Positions 21,663-31,515 are shown, counted from the stretch's first letter. The stretch is 61,586 nucleotides of DNA from Streptosporangiaceae bacterium (GCA_025934375.1 JAICYD010000026.1:1-61586), one strand, 5' to 3'. A program made the numbers and translations. Notes: generated by a model not told the origin, from the letters alone.

Positions 21663-24137
21663 ATGCGCTACGGCCATTTCGACGACGAACGCCGCGAATA
21701 CGTCATCACCCGTCCGGACACGCCCGTGCCTTGGATCAACTACCTGGGCACGGACGAGTTCTTCGGGATCATCTCGAACACCGCGGGAGGCTACAGTGCC
21801 TACCGCGATGCCCGATTGCGGCGGCTGACCAGGTACCGGTACAACAACGTCCCCCCCGACTACGGCGGGCGCTACCTGTACCTGCGAGACGACGCCACCG
21901 GCGAGTACTGGTCGCCGACCTGGCAGCCGGTCCGCCGCGACCTGGATGCCTACGAGTGCCGCCACGGGCTGTCGTACACCGCGATCAGCTCATCGCTAGG
22001 CGGCATCAGCGCGCAGGCGCTGTACTTCGTCCCGCCCGGCCAGACGCTCGAGGTCTGGCGGCTGCGGGTCACCAACGAGCGGCCAGAGGCCGCCGAGATC
22101 TCCGCCTTCTCCTTCGTGGAGTTCGCGCTGTGGGACGCCCAGGACGACGCCACGAACTTCCAGCGCAACTACTCCACCGGCGAGGTCGAGGTAGACGCTT
22201 CCGGCGGGGTCATCTATCACAAGACCGAGTACCGGGAGCGGCGCGATCACTTCGCATACTTCGCCTGCTCGGAGCCGGTGGCCGGGTTCGACACCCAGCG
22301 CGAGGCGTTCCTGGGCGCCTACCGCGGCTTCGACGCGCCGCTCGCCGTGCAGCGCGGAGTCAGCGGCGACTCCATCGCCCACGGGTGGGCGCCGGTTGGC
22401 AGCCACCACGTCCGGCTCACCCTCGCGCCCGGCCAGACCCGGGAGGTCATCTTCCTGCTGGGCTACTCGGAGAACCCGCACGACGCCAAGTTCTCCGCCC
22501 CCGGCGTCATCAACAAGTCCCGCGTACAGCCGGTGATCGACCACTGGCTGGACCCGGCCGCCGTCGAGGCCGGCTTCGCCGCGCTGCAGGCCGCCACGGG
22601 TGACGTGCTCAGCGCGCTCCAGGTGGATACCCCCGACGTCGACACCAACCGGATGGTCAACGTCTGGAACGCCTACCAGTGCCTGGTGACGTTCAACATG
22701 AGCCGCTCGATGTCGTCTTATGAGTCCGGCATCGGGCGCGGCATGGGCTTCCGGGACTCCTGCCAGGACCTGCTCGGCTCGGTGCAGCTCGACCCCGCCC
22801 GCGCCCGCGAACGCATCCGCGACCTGGCGGCGACGCAGTTCGCCAGCGGCGGCGCCTTCCACCAGTACCAGCCGCTCACCAAGACGGGCAACGACGCGAT
22901 CGGGTCCGGCTTCAACGACGACCCGCTCTGGCTCGTCCTCGGCGTCGCCGCCTACCTCAAGGAAACCGGTGACGCGACCATCCTCAACGAGCAGGTGCCG
23001 TTCAGCGACGGCGGCGAGGCCACCCTCTACGGGCACCTGGAACGATCGCTGCGCTACACCCTGGACCGGCTCGGTCCGCACGGCCTGCCGCTCATCGGCC
23101 GGGCGGACTGGAACGACTGCCTGAACCTCAACTGCTTCTCCGAGACTCCGGGCGAGTCCTTCCAGACCACCGAGAACCTGTCCGGCGGCGTCGCCGAGTC
23201 GGTCTTCATCGCCGGGCTGTTCACCCTCGCCGCCCGCGAGTTCGCCGAGATCGCTCACCACTGCGGCCGCCCCGACGACGCGAACAGCTTCCGCGCCGAC
23301 GCCGAGAAGATGACCCTGAACGTCGCCGAGCACGGCTGGGATGGCGACTGGTTCCTGCGGGCCTACGACCACTACGGCAACCCGGTCGGCTCCGCCGCCA
23401 ACGCCGAGGGCCAGGTCTTCATCGAGCCGCAGGGCATGTGCATCATGGGCGGCATCGGTGCGGGCAACGGCCTGGCCACCCGCGCCCTCGCCAGCGTCCG
23501 GCAGCGGCTGGCCACGCCGCACGGGATCATGCTGGTCCAGCCGCCCTTCAGCGAGTATCACGTCGAGCTCGGCGAGATCTCCTCCTACCCGCCGGGCTAT
23601 AAGGAGAACGGCAGCGTCTTCTGCCATACCAACCCGTGGGTGATGATCGCCGAGGCGATGACCGGCCGCGGCGACGCCGCCTTCGACTACTACCAGCGGA
23701 TCAACCCCTCGGCCCGCGAGGCGATCAGCGACGTCCACCGCTGCGAGCCCTACGTTTACGCGCAGATGATCGCCGGCGCCGACGCCGCCACCCACGGCGA
23801 GGCCAAGAACTCCTGGCTGACCGGCACCGCCGCCTGGAACTTCGTGGCGATCACCCAGTGGATCCTCGGCATCCGGCCCGAGCTGGACGGGCTGCGGGTC
23901 GAGCCGGTGCTGCCCTCGGCATGGCCGGGATTCAGCGCGACCCGGCGGTTCCGCGGCGTCACCTACGAGATCACGGTCTGCCGCGGCGCTGCCCCGGCGA
24001 ACCCGCCCGCGCCGCCGCCTTGGCCAGGCGCATCCCAGGTCACCGGCGTGACCGTGGACGGCCAGCCCATCGAGGGCACGGTCATCCCGTTCGCGGCCCC
24101 CGGCGCCACGATCCGCGTGGAGGTCACCATCAGGTAG
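21663..24137 (+). CDS. GH94 family phosphorylase (cellobiose phosphorylase-like)
   Basis: 824 residues. The N-terminus MRYGHFDDERREYVI...WINYLGTDEFFGI followed by RRLTRYRYNNVPPDYGGRYL closely follows cellobiose phosphorylases of GH94. The probable catalytic acid is D485 in GRADWNDCLN, and GSVFCHTNPWVMIAEAMTGRG is the conserved phosphate/barrel segment. Such enzymes phosphorolyse a beta-glucoside disaccharide, usually cellobiose, to glucose 1-phosphate and glucose in the cytosol. No disaccharide transporter lies beside it. It adds a glucose 1-phosphate source to a region rich in glucan enzymes. Specificity for cellobiose over other beta-glucosides is inferred from overall similarity only. Confidence 0.88.
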   Translation: MRYGHFDDERREYVITRPDTPVPWINYLGTDEFFGIISNTAGGYSAYRDARLRRLTRYRYNNVPPDYGGRYLYLRDDATGEYWSPTWQPVRRDLDAYECRHGLSYTAISSSLGGISAQALYFVPPGQTLEVWRLRVTNERPEAAEISAFSFVEFALWDAQDDATNFQRNYSTGEVEVDASGGVIYHKTEYRERRDHFAYFACSEPVAGFDTQREAFLGAYRGFDAPLAVQRGVSGDSIAHGWAPVGSHHVRLTLAPGQTREVIFLLGYSENPHDAKFSAPGVINKSRVQPVIDHWLDPAAVEAGFAALQAATGDVLSALQVDTPDVDTNRMVNVWNAYQCLVTFNMSRSMSSYESGIGRGMGFRDSCQDLLGSVQLDPARARERIRDLAATQFASGGAFHQYQPLTKTGNDAIGSGFNDDPLWLVLGVAAYLKETGDATILNEQVPFSDGGEATLYGHLERSLRYTLDRLGPHGLPLIGRADWNDCLNLNCFSETPGESFQTTENLSGGVAESVFIAGLFTLAAREFAEIAHHCGRPDDANSFRADAEKMTLNVAEHGWDGDWFLRAYDHYGNPVGSAANAEGQVFIEPQGMCIMGGIGAGNGLATRALASVRQRLATPHGIMLVQPPFSEYHVELGEISSYPPGYKENGSVFCHTNPWVMIAEAMTGRGDAAFDYYQRINPSAREAISDVHRCEPYVYAQMIAGADAATHGEAKNSWLTGTAAWNFVAITQWILGIRPELDGLRVEPVLPSAWPGFSATRRFRGVTYEITVCRGAAPANPPAPPPWPGASQVTGVTVDGQPIEGTVIPFAAPGATIRVEVTIR

Positions 24138-24300
24138 CGGCCCGCGCCCGCGACGCGGTGGTCCCGCGGCACCCCCTCGCCCGGGACCACCGTCCCAGTT
24201 ACCACCTGGCTTAACCAGTTCTTAAGTACCCGGGAACGGCGGCGGGCATCGTGGCGTTCGAAATGGTGTGAGCCTGCGTTCCAGAGGGGAGGCCAGTCCC

Positions 24301-25623
24301 GTGCGACGAGTCCTCGCCATCCTGGCCATCATGACCGGCCTGCTTGCCCTGGCCATTCCGCTCGGCGCCGGGGCGCGGGCCGCCACGCTACCGGACTGCC
24401 TGGCCAGCAAGCACGTCTGCGTCAGCAGCGACGCGCGCAGCATGGTCTCGCCGGACCAGCAATCCCAGCTTGAGCAGCAGATCGGCGGCAGCGACATCTT
24501 CCTGGTCGTCGCCCCGGCGGGCGCCTCCGGCTACGACTCGTCAATGCGGCAGCTCATTAGCGACCTGGGCGCCAGGCACGACCAGTTCGTCGTCGGCTTC
24601 CTGGACACCGGGCGGCTGCACTTCGGCGCCTACAACCGCGGGGTCCTCGCCGCTGGCGGCGCGGCGAGCATCGCCACCAGCGTCGTCGCCCAGCACAAGG
24701 CGGACCAGGACATCGTGGGGGCGCTGCAGGACTTCGTTCGCGAGGTCAAGCAGCAGGGCGGATCGCCGGGCTCGGAAGCCGGGTCCTCCGGCGGCGCGCC
24801 CACCGGGCTGATCGTCCTCGGCGTCCTCGTCCTGCTGGGCGCGGGCGGCTACCTCCTGTTCCTGCGCCCGCGCCGCAGGCGCCGGCGGCAGGAGCAGGAG
24901 CAGCAGCTCAAGGAAGCCAAGCTGGCGGCCCAAGACGACCTGATCGCGCTCAACGCCAAGATCACCGACCACGACAACGACGTCTCCATCCAGGGCAACT
25001 CCGAGGCGGCCGCCGAGCAGGCCGCCGCCCTGGACGCGTACGAGCGGGGCACCCGGGCCCTGGACGCGGCCCGCAAGCCCGCCGACATGGGCGCCGTCAG
25101 CCGGGCGATCGCCGAGGGTCAGTATCGCCTGGCCTGCGCCGAGGCCCTCGCGCGTGGTGAGCAAAAGCCGGGGCGCCGCCCGATGTGCTTCTTCGACCCG
25201 CGCCATGGCATGTCGGTGGCCGACGTGTCCTGGGCGCCGCCGGACGGCGGCCCCAGCCGCACGGTGGCCGCCTGCATCGACTGCGAGCGGATCGTCGAGC
25301 GGGGCGACCAGCCGTCGATGCGCATGGTGCAAGACAGGGCCGGCCGGCAGATCCAGTACGTCAACGCTGGGTTCGCCCCGTCGTACTGGGGCGGCTTCGG
25401 CTACGGAGGATCCATGCTCACCGGCTTCCTGCTCGGCGAGGCCCTGGCCGGGCCATCCTTCGTGAACAACTACTACGGCAGCCCCGAGTACTACGGCGAC
25501 GGCGGCTATGGCGGGGACGACTACGGTGGCGGCGACTACGGTGGCGGTGACTTCGGAGGGGGTGACTTCGGGGGCGGTGACTTCGGCGGCGGCGACTCCA
25601 ACTTCGGCGGCGGCGACTTCTAA
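24301..25623 (+). CDS. Secreted/membrane protein with glycine-rich GGGDY/F C-terminus
   Basis: 440 residues from the GTG at 24301 (GGGGAGG 7 nt upstream). It has an N-terminal signal peptide (cleavage likely after ARA), an extracytoplasmic domain of about 130 residues resembling the TPM/YgcG type (DARSMVSPDQQSQLEQQI...DIFLVVAP), and a membrane helix at about residues 170-190 followed by RPRRRRRR. A cytoplasmic coiled coil and a Cys-containing segment (MCFFDPRHGMSVADV, then ACIDCERI) follow. The tail is six GG-rich 5-residue repeats encoded by 15-bp units (25522-25617). YgcG-like proteins also end in glycine-rich tails. The function is unknown. A strong hairpin follows the stop. Confidence 0.8.
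   Translation: MRRVLAILAIMTGLLALAIPLGAGARAATLPDCLASKHVCVSSDARSMVSPDQQSQLEQQIGGSDIFLVVAPAGASGYDSSMRQLISDLGARHDQFVVGFLDTGRLHFGAYNRGVLAAGGAASIATSVVAQHKADQDIVGALQDFVREVKQQGGSPGSEAGSSGGAPTGLIVLGVLVLLGAGGYLLFLRPRRRRRRQEQEQQLKEAKLAAQDDLIALNAKITDHDNDVSIQGNSEAAAEQAAALDAYERGTRALDAARKPADMGAVSRAIAEGQYRLACAEALARGEQKPGRRPMCFFDPRHGMSVADVSWAPPDGGPSRTVAACIDCERIVERGDQPSMRMVQDRAGRQIQYVNAGFAPSYWGGFGYGGSMLTGFLLGEALAGPSFVNNYYGSPEYYGDGGYGGDDYGGGDYGGGDFGGGDFGGGDFGGGDSNFGGGDF
25522..25617 (+). repeat. 15-bp tandem repeats encoding GGGD(Y/F)
   Basis: Six 15-bp units, two TAC- and four TTC-initiated, encode YGGGD or FGGGD, with a 6-bp insertion (SN) before the last unit. They form the C-terminal tail of the preceding membrane protein. 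Confidence 0.9.
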
Positions 25624-25642
25624 GCTCCCCTCTTTGTCCGCC

Positions 25643-25681
25643 GGGCACAAGTTCGCCCACCTCGAATGGGCGCTTGTGCCC
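25643..25681. terminator. Stem-loop terminator after the glycine-rich protein gene
   Basis: GGGCACAAG (25643-25651) pairs with CTTGTGCCC (25673-25681), and after a 2-nt bulge CGCCCA (25654-25659) pairs with TGGGCG (25667-25672) around a 7-nt loop. It starts 20 bp after the stop codon. No T tract follows, as is common for actinobacterial terminators. Confidence 0.7.
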
Positions 25682-25752
25682 CTTCAAATCGTCGTTAGCG
25701 GGGAGTTAGGCTCAGCCCGGATCTGGTGTCCCCAGCCGGGAGGTGGCCCCCA

Positions 25753-27231
25753 ATGACCGTGCGGTTCCCCGACGAGCCCGGGTTCCAGGGCCGGTTCGCC
25801 CCGATGCGGTTGGAAGGCGAGATCCGGGGCCTGGAGGTCATCCAGGGCGAAGTGCCAGCGTCGCTGCGCGGCACGTACTACCGGGTGGGCGCCGACCCCG
25901 CCTGGCCGCCCGCCACCCCGCGCGACTTCTACTTCAACGCCGACGGCATGGTCGCCATGTTCCGGTTCGAGAATGGCTACGTCGACTTCCGCTCCCGGTA
26001 CGTGAGAACGCCCCGCTTCAAAGCCGAGCGGGAAGCCCGGCGGTCGCTGTTCGGCGCCTACCGCAACCCGTTCACCGACGACCCCACCGTGGCGGGCCTG
26101 AGCCGCGGGCTGGCCAACACCAACGTGTACTGGCACGGCGGCCGCCTGCTGGCCTCCAAGGAGGACAGCTGGCCGATCCAGCTTGACCCGGACACGCTGG
26201 ACACCGTCGGCGAGTTCAACTGGGACGGCGACCTGTCCTCGCAAACCGCCACCGCGCATCCCAAGATCGACCCCAAAGACGGCTCGCTGGTCTTTTTCGG
26301 CTACATGGCCCGGGGGGAGACGACCCCCGACATCGCCTACTACGAGGCCGACGCGGCCGGCCGGGTAACCCATGAGGCCTGGTTCACCGCGCCGTACGCG
26401 TCCATGGTTCACGACTGGGCGGTTACCGAGAACTTCGTGGTGTTCCCGATCATCCCGCTCACCGCCAGCCTGGACCGCATCAAGCAAGGCGGGCCGTACT
26501 ACGTATGGGACGGCTCGGAAGACGTGTACCTGGGCGTCGTCCCCCGCAAGGGCGGGGACGTCCGCTGGTACCGCGGCACCAACCGGTTCGCCAGCCACAT
26601 CATGAACGCCTTCGACGACGGCCGCTACATCCACATCGACACGCCGGTCGGCGAGAAGTCCGCGTTCCCCTGGTTCCCCGACATCGACGGCGCGCCGTTC
26701 GACCCCGAAAAGACCAAGGGCTACCTGTCCCGCTGGACCGTCGACACGCACGCCGACCCCGATCAGGGACACGGCACGACCACCTTCACGCAACGGAAGC
26801 TGACCGACTGCGCCGGTGAATTTCCCCGCACCGATGAGCGGCGGGCGGGCCTCGGATACAACTACGGCGTCATCAACCTCACCCACGTCCCCGGCGAGGT
26901 CCCCGACGACGGCATACCCGGCGGGTTCCGGTGGCTGGCCTCGATCGACCCCGCCACGGGCGCCATGAAGCGCCGGTTCGCCGGCCGGGACGCCACCGTC
27001 CAGGAGGCGATCTTCGTCCCGCCCGCCACCGACGCCTCCACGCCGAATGGCCACGGCTACGTCCTGCAGCTCATCGACCGCCACGCCACGGGGACGACTG
27101 AGCTACTGGTCCTGGACGCGCAGCACATCGACGCGACCCCAGTGGCGACGCTGCGGATCCCGATCCGGATGCCCGGCGGCCTGCACGGCAACTGGGTAAC
27201 TGACAAACAACTCTCCAGGAGGGCCGAATGA
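25753..27231 (+). CDS. Carotenoid oxygenase family dioxygenase
   Basis: 492 residues from the ATG at 25753. It is a seven-bladed propeller protein of the RPE65/carotenoid cleavage oxygenase family. The four iron-binding histidines are visible: H169 (TAHPK), H220 (MVHDWA), H282 (ASHIMN) and H478 (GLHGNW near the C-terminus). Family members cleave carotenoid or stilbene double bonds with O2 at a mononuclear Fe(II). The stop overlaps the start of a SnoaL-like gene, and no carotenoid biosynthesis gene is nearby, so a lignostilbene- or apocarotenoid-type substrate is as likely as a carotenoid. No signal peptide; cytosolic. Confidence 0.92.
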   Translation: MTVRFPDEPGFQGRFAPMRLEGEIRGLEVIQGEVPASLRGTYYRVGADPAWPPATPRDFYFNADGMVAMFRFENGYVDFRSRYVRTPRFKAEREARRSLFGAYRNPFTDDPTVAGLSRGLANTNVYWHGGRLLASKEDSWPIQLDPDTLDTVGEFNWDGDLSSQTATAHPKIDPKDGSLVFFGYMARGETTPDIAYYEADAAGRVTHEAWFTAPYASMVHDWAVTENFVVFPIIPLTASLDRIKQGGPYYVWDGSEDVYLGVVPRKGGDVRWYRGTNRFASHIMNAFDDGRYIHIDTPVGEKSAFPWFPDIDGAPFDPEKTKGYLSRWTVDTHADPDQGHGTTTFTQRKLTDCAGEFPRTDERRAGLGYNYGVINLTHVPGEVPDDGIPGGFRWLASIDPATGAMKRRFAGRDATVQEAIFVPPATDASTPNGHGYVLQLIDRHATGTTELLVLDAQHIDATPVATLRIPIRMPGGLHGNWVTDKQLSRRAE

Positions 27232-27899
27232 CGGCAGAGGACAGGATCGCCGAGCTAGAGCAGCGGCTCGGCAAGGTCGAGGACCTGCTCGCCATCCGCA
27301 ACCTGCAGCACGCCTACGGCTACTACCTCGACAAGTGCCTCTATGACGAGGTAGTCGACCTGTTCGCCGAAGAGGGCGAGGTCATCTTCATCGGCGGGAT
27401 CTACAAGGGCAAGAAAGGCGCGGCGCGGCTGTACGCCGGGCGCTTCCGCAACAACTTCGCGGGCGGGAAGAATGGCCCGACATTCGGGCGGCTCCTGGAC
27501 CACCCGATCTTGCAGGACGTGGTCACCGTGGCCGACGACCGCGTCACCGCCAAGGCGCGATTCCGGGTGCTGATGCAAGCCGGCACCCACCAGCTGGCCG
27601 CCACGGCCCAGACGCCGGTCCGCCAGTGGTTCGAGGGCGGCCTGTACGAGAACGACTACGTCCGCGAGGACGGCGTGTGGAAGATCAAGAAGCTGTTCTA
27701 CCGGGCGTTCTGGCACGGCACCATCGAGCACGGCTGGGCCTACACCCCGCCGGACTACGTCCCGAACGCGTCGGTCACCTACCCCGAGGACCCCTACGGC
27801 CCCGATGAGCTGCTGCAAGACGCACCCCGGCTGTGGCCGGACACCACCACGTTCCCGTTCCACTACCGCCACCCGGTGACTGGCCAGGAAGTGACCTGA
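27228..27899 (+). CDS. SnoaL-like/NTF2-like domain protein
   Basis: 223 residues. The ATG overlaps the preceding stop (ATGA at 27228-27231), so it is coupled to the carotenoid oxygenase. After a short N-terminal helix (ELEQRLGKVEDLLAIRNLQHAYGYYLDK) typical of SnoaL_4 proteins, one NTF2-like cone fold extends to about residue 165 (GVWKIKKLFYRAFWHGTIEHGW). The family includes dehydratases, isomerases, small dioxygenase subunits and non-catalytic binding proteins. Here it probably processes or binds the oxygenase substrate or product; no specific reaction can be assigned. Confidence 0.85.
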   Translation: MTAEDRIAELEQRLGKVEDLLAIRNLQHAYGYYLDKCLYDEVVDLFAEEGEVIFIGGIYKGKKGAARLYAGRFRNNFAGGKNGPTFGRLLDHPILQDVVTVADDRVTAKARFRVLMQAGTHQLAATAQTPVRQWFEGGLYENDYVREDGVWKIKKLFYRAFWHGTIEHGWAYTPPDYVPNASVTYPEDPYGPDELLQDAPRLWPDTTTFPFHYRHPVTGQEVT

Positions 27900-28017
27900 A
27901 CGGCCCTGATGCCCGCATACGGCATTTACCGGAAGAAGGGCAGCCTATAAGGGTCTTCTGGCTACTATGCCGCTAGGGGCGTCGCGTGAACATTTGGTTA
28001 AGGCGGGCGAATCGGGT

Positions 28018-28845
28018 ATGGCTGACCAGGACATGGACTGGGCGAAGGCGGACGCGGACTATGTGCCGCTGGAGGTCGACACCACCAAGCCCAGCGTTGC
28101 CCGTGTCTATGACGCCGTCCTGGGCGGTAAGGACAACTTCGCGGTGGACCGTGCGGTCGCCGCCGAGTCCATGGCGGCCATGGGTGATGAGGGCCGGGGC
28201 GCCCGGCTAAACCGAGATGTCCTCGGCCGCGCGGTCCGGTACATGGTCGGCCAGGGCATCAACCAGTTCCTCGACCTCGGCTCGGGCTTGCCCACGGTTC
28301 AGAACACCCACCAGATCGCCCAGGCGGCCAATCCCGCCGCCCGCGTCGTCTACGTGGACAACGACCCGAGCGTGCGCATCCACGGCCACGCCCTGCTCGC
28401 CGACGATGCCTCCACGATCGTGGTCCTGGCCGACATCCGGCAGCCGGACACCATCTTGCGGCGGCCGGAGATCACCGGGTTCCTCGACTTCACCAGGCCG
28501 ATCGGGCTGATCCTCAACGCGGTGATCCACCACCTTTCCGACGAGGAAGACCCGTACGCCCTCGTCGGCGTCTACAAGGCCGCGCTCGCACCCGGCAGCT
28601 ACATGCAGCTCACGCACTTCTCCAACGCCAGCCCCGAGGCGCACGCGATGGAGCAGGTATTCCAGAACGCCCTCGGCAGCGGCAAGGCGCGCAGCCGGGA
28701 GGAGATCACCTCGTTCTTCGACGGGCTGGAGATCATCGCGCCCGGGGTGGTCTTCATCCCGCAGTGGCGGCCGGATGAAGCCGTGACCTATCCGCTGGAC
28801 CTCGGCGGCCAGATGATGCTGTGCGGCGTCGCCGTAAAGCGCTAA
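28018..28845 (+). CDS. SAM-dependent methyltransferase (DUF574 family)
   Basis: 275 residues from the ATG at 28018; an upstream in-frame ATG at 27967 is less likely because family members begin shortly before the DTTKPSVARVYDAVLGGKDNFAVDRA motif seen here. QFLDLGSGLPT is the SAM-binding glycine loop, followed by VVYVDNDPSVRIHGHALL and GLILNAVIHHLSDEEDP. This family is greatly expanded in actinomycetes and mostly of unknown substrate. It stands alone, with no obvious operon partner. Confidence 0.9.
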   Translation: MADQDMDWAKADADYVPLEVDTTKPSVARVYDAVLGGKDNFAVDRAVAAESMAAMGDEGRGARLNRDVLGRAVRYMVGQGINQFLDLGSGLPTVQNTHQIAQAANPAARVVYVDNDPSVRIHGHALLADDASTIVVLADIRQPDTILRRPEITGFLDFTRPIGLILNAVIHHLSDEEDPYALVGVYKAALAPGSYMQLTHFSNASPEAHAMEQVFQNALGSGKARSREEITSFFDGLEIIAPGVVFIPQWRPDEAVTYPLDLGGQMMLCGVAVKR

Positions 28846-28893
28846 ATCGGGAATCGCCGCCCGCGCCACGGCGGCGTTCGCGATGATTGCCGG

Positions 28894-31515
28894 GTGCCAA
28901 CCTCCTTCTACGCGGATCTGCATATTCACTCCCGGTACTCCCGTGCGTGCAGCCGGGACTGCGATCTGGAGCACCTGACCTGGTGGGCCGGGCGTAAGGG
29001 CATCACGGTAGTCGGCACCGGTGACTTCACCCACCCCGCGTGGTCCGCGGAATTGCGCGACAAGCTGATCCCCGCCGACGGAGCGGGAGCAGCGGGGCAC
29101 GGATTGTTCCGGCTTCGTCCTGACCTGGAAAAAGGAGTCCTGGAAACGCTGCCGGCGACCTGTAAAGGCCAGCCGGCCCGGTTCCTGCTCTCCAGCGAGA
29201 TCTCGACCATCTACAAGCGCGACGGCCGGACCCGCAAAGTGCACCACCTGTTGTACGCGCCATCGATGGACGCGGCCGGGGCCATCACCAAGGCGCTGGC
29301 GAAGATCGGCAACCTCGCCTCCGACGGCCGCCCGATCCTCGGCCTGGACTCCCGTGACCTCCTGGAGATCACCCTGGAGGCCGGCGGATACCTGATCCCG
29401 GCGCACGCCTGGACGCCCTGGTTCGCGGTGCTGGGCTCGCAGTCCGGCTTCGACCGGGTCAGCGACTGTTACGCCGACCTCGCTGCGCACATCTTCGCGA
29501 TCGAAACCGGGCTCTCGTCCGACCCCGAGATGAACTGGCGAGTTTCCAGCCTCGACCGTTACCGCCTGGTCAGCAACTCCGACGCGCACTCGCCGCCGAT
29601 GCTGGGCCGGGAGGCGACGCTGTTCGCCACCGACCTCAGCTACACGGCCATCGAGCAGGCGCTGCGGACCGGGGAAGGGTTCGGCGGCACCATCGAGTTC
29701 TATCCCGAAGAGGGCAAGTACCACCTGGATGGCCACCGCGCCTGCGGAGTGCGGACCACGCCCGAGGAGACCCGGGCCGCCGGCGGCAAGTGCCCCGTCT
29801 GCGGAAAACCGCCAACCGTTGGCGTCCTGCACCGGGTGGACGCGCTCGCCGACCGCCCCAAGGGATACGAGCCCGACGGCGCGGCCGGGTTCCGCTCGTT
29901 CATCCAGCTCCCGGAGATCATTGGCGAGATCGCCGGCGTCGGCCCCAAGTCGAAGTCGGTGACCGCCCAGGTCGCCGCGCTGGTCGAGCGCTTCGGGCCG
30001 GAACTGTCCATTCTCGGCGACGTGCCGCTAGACGAGCTCGCCGCTAAGGCGCCGTCCACCGTCGCCGAGGCCATCTCCCGGCTGCGCCGCCGCGATGTCC
30101 GCCGCGACGCCGGCTATGACGGCGTATACGGCACGATCCGCCTCTTCGACCCCGGCGAGCTGGCCTCAAGAAACTCACACGCGCTCTTCGAACTTCCCAG
30201 GCCCGATAAGGTCTCCGTCTCGCTCGCCACTCCTGTATCAGGTTCTCCTCAGGCAACCCCAGCCCCGCAATCAAGCCCAGCCAAGGGATCCCCGCCGGTC
30301 TCAGCATCTCCGGGATTGGACCCCGATCAGCTCGCGGTGGTGACGGCGAAGCGGGGGCCGTTGCTTGTTGTCGCTGGGCCGGGGGCGGGCAAGACGCGGG
30401 TGCTGGTGGACATGATCGCGCACCGGATCGGCGTCCTCGGCGTCCCGCCGCGGCGCTGCCTGGCCGTCACCTTCACCCGCCGGGCGACCGCCGAGCTGCG
30501 CGAGCGCCTCGATGCCCGGATCGGCGGCGCGGCGGCCGGGGTGACCGTCACCACCTTCCACGGCCTGGGCCTGCTCATCCTCCGTGACCAGCTGGGCGAG
30601 TTCCCGGTCACCGACGACAACCTTGACGAGCTGATCACCACCCCGGTGACGCTGCTGACCGCCGATCCCGCGCTCGCGCGGGCCTACCGGGAGCGGTGGA
30701 GCGACGTCTTCGTCGATGAGTACCAGGACGTGGACGGCTCCCAGTACGAGCTGCTCCGCCTGCTGACCAGCGACGCCACGGGCAATGCAGGCCCGGACAG
30801 CGCAGGCCCGGACGGCACTGAATCCAGCGTGACGGCCATCGGTGACCCCGACCAGGCGATCTACGGGTTCCGCGGCGGCGACGTCGGGTACTTCCTGAGG
30901 TTCCGCGCCGACTACTCCGGCGCGCGGGGCCCGGCCCCGGAGGCCCGGCTGGAGCGTAGCTACCGGTCGGCCCCGTCGATCGTGAACGCGGCGATGCAGC
31001 TGATCCGTCCGGGCACGCTGGTGCCCGGCCGGCGCCTCGTCCCGGCCCGCGCGGACATCCCGGACGCTCCGGTGGTGCTGCGCCGCTGCGCGGATGAGCG
31101 GGCCGAGGCCGAGGTGGTCGCCGCGACCATCGAGACGATGCTCGGCGGGGCGTCGTTCCACGCGTTCGACAGCGGCGCCGTGGACGGCCGGGTCCGCGCC
31201 GAGCACCAGCTGTCGTTCGCCGACTTCGCGGTCCTGGCCCGGACCTCCGCGCAAGCGGCCCGGTCGTCGAGGCCCTCGGACGGCGCGGGTTCCCGGTGCA
31301 GCAGCGATCGCACGCCAAGCTGGCCGACATGCCCGGCGTCCCCGAGATCGTCGCCGCCCTTGACGACACTCCGTGCGGCCACGTCCTCGATCCCGCCGGG
31401 CGGAGTGTCATCGTTAGCGTCGCCGACCGGCTGCGGCAGGCGGTGGCGACTGCCGCGGATGGCGATTGCGACTCCCAGGAAGCCCCGATTCGTTGGGCCG
31501 GGGAAGCTCTGTTGA
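28894..31515 (+). CDS. PHP-domain/UvrD-helicase fusion, N-terminal part (frameshifted)
   Basis: GTG start. Residues 1-400 are a PHP-type phosphoesterase: DLHIHSRYSRACS metal motif, H and D residues in NSDAHSPP, a CPVCGK zinc-finger-like segment and a helix-hairpin-helix-like region. From about residue 475 a UvrD/PcrA helicase begins: Walker A VVAGPGAGKT, VTFTRRATAELRERL (Ia), VFVDEYQDVD (II) and AIGDPDQAIYGFRGG (III). At about nt 31256 the correct frame is lost: after RTSAQA the protein reads Ser/Pro/Arg-rich nonsense to 31515, while the helicase continues in another frame. One base is missing relative to the expected frame, so this is a mutation or an assembly error. Intact homologs are likely DNA repair helicases. 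Confidence 0.85.
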   Translation: MPTSFYADLHIHSRYSRACSRDCDLEHLTWWAGRKGITVVGTGDFTHPAWSAELRDKLIPADGAGAAGHGLFRLRPDLEKGVLETLPATCKGQPARFLLSSEISTIYKRDGRTRKVHHLLYAPSMDAAGAITKALAKIGNLASDGRPILGLDSRDLLEITLEAGGYLIPAHAWTPWFAVLGSQSGFDRVSDCYADLAAHIFAIETGLSSDPEMNWRVSSLDRYRLVSNSDAHSPPMLGREATLFATDLSYTAIEQALRTGEGFGGTIEFYPEEGKYHLDGHRACGVRTTPEETRAAGGKCPVCGKPPTVGVLHRVDALADRPKGYEPDGAAGFRSFIQLPEIIGEIAGVGPKSKSVTAQVAALVERFGPELSILGDVPLDELAAKAPSTVAEAISRLRRRDVRRDAGYDGVYGTIRLFDPGELASRNSHALFELPRPDKVSVSLATPVSGSPQATPAPQSSPAKGSPPVSASPGLDPDQLAVVTAKRGPLLVVAGPGAGKTRVLVDMIAHRIGVLGVPPRRCLAVTFTRRATAELRERLDARIGGAAAGVTVTTFHGLGLLILRDQLGEFPVTDDNLDELITTPVTLLTADPALARAYRERWSDVFVDEYQDVDGSQYELLRLLTSDATGNAGPDSAGPDGTESSVTAIGDPDQAIYGFRGGDVGYFLRFRADYSGARGPAPEARLERSYRSAPSIVNAAMQLIRPGTLVPGRRLVPARADIPDAPVVLRRCADERAEAEVVAATIETMLGGASFHAFDSGAVDGRVRAEHQLSFADFAVLARTSAQAARSSRPSDGAGSRCSSDRTPSWPTCPASPRSSPPLTTLRAATSSIPPGGVSSLASPTGCGRRWRLPRMAIATPRKPRFVGPGKLC

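Noticed and set aside
21996..23795. 599-residue minus-strand frame opposite the GH94 gene
   Set aside because: Antisense shadow; Val/Gly/Ala/Asp-biased with no recognisable domain.
31250..31300. Programmed frameshift in the helicase gene
   Set aside because: No slippery heptamer, stop codon or downstream stimulatory structure at the switch point; a simple deletion or assembly error is more likely.
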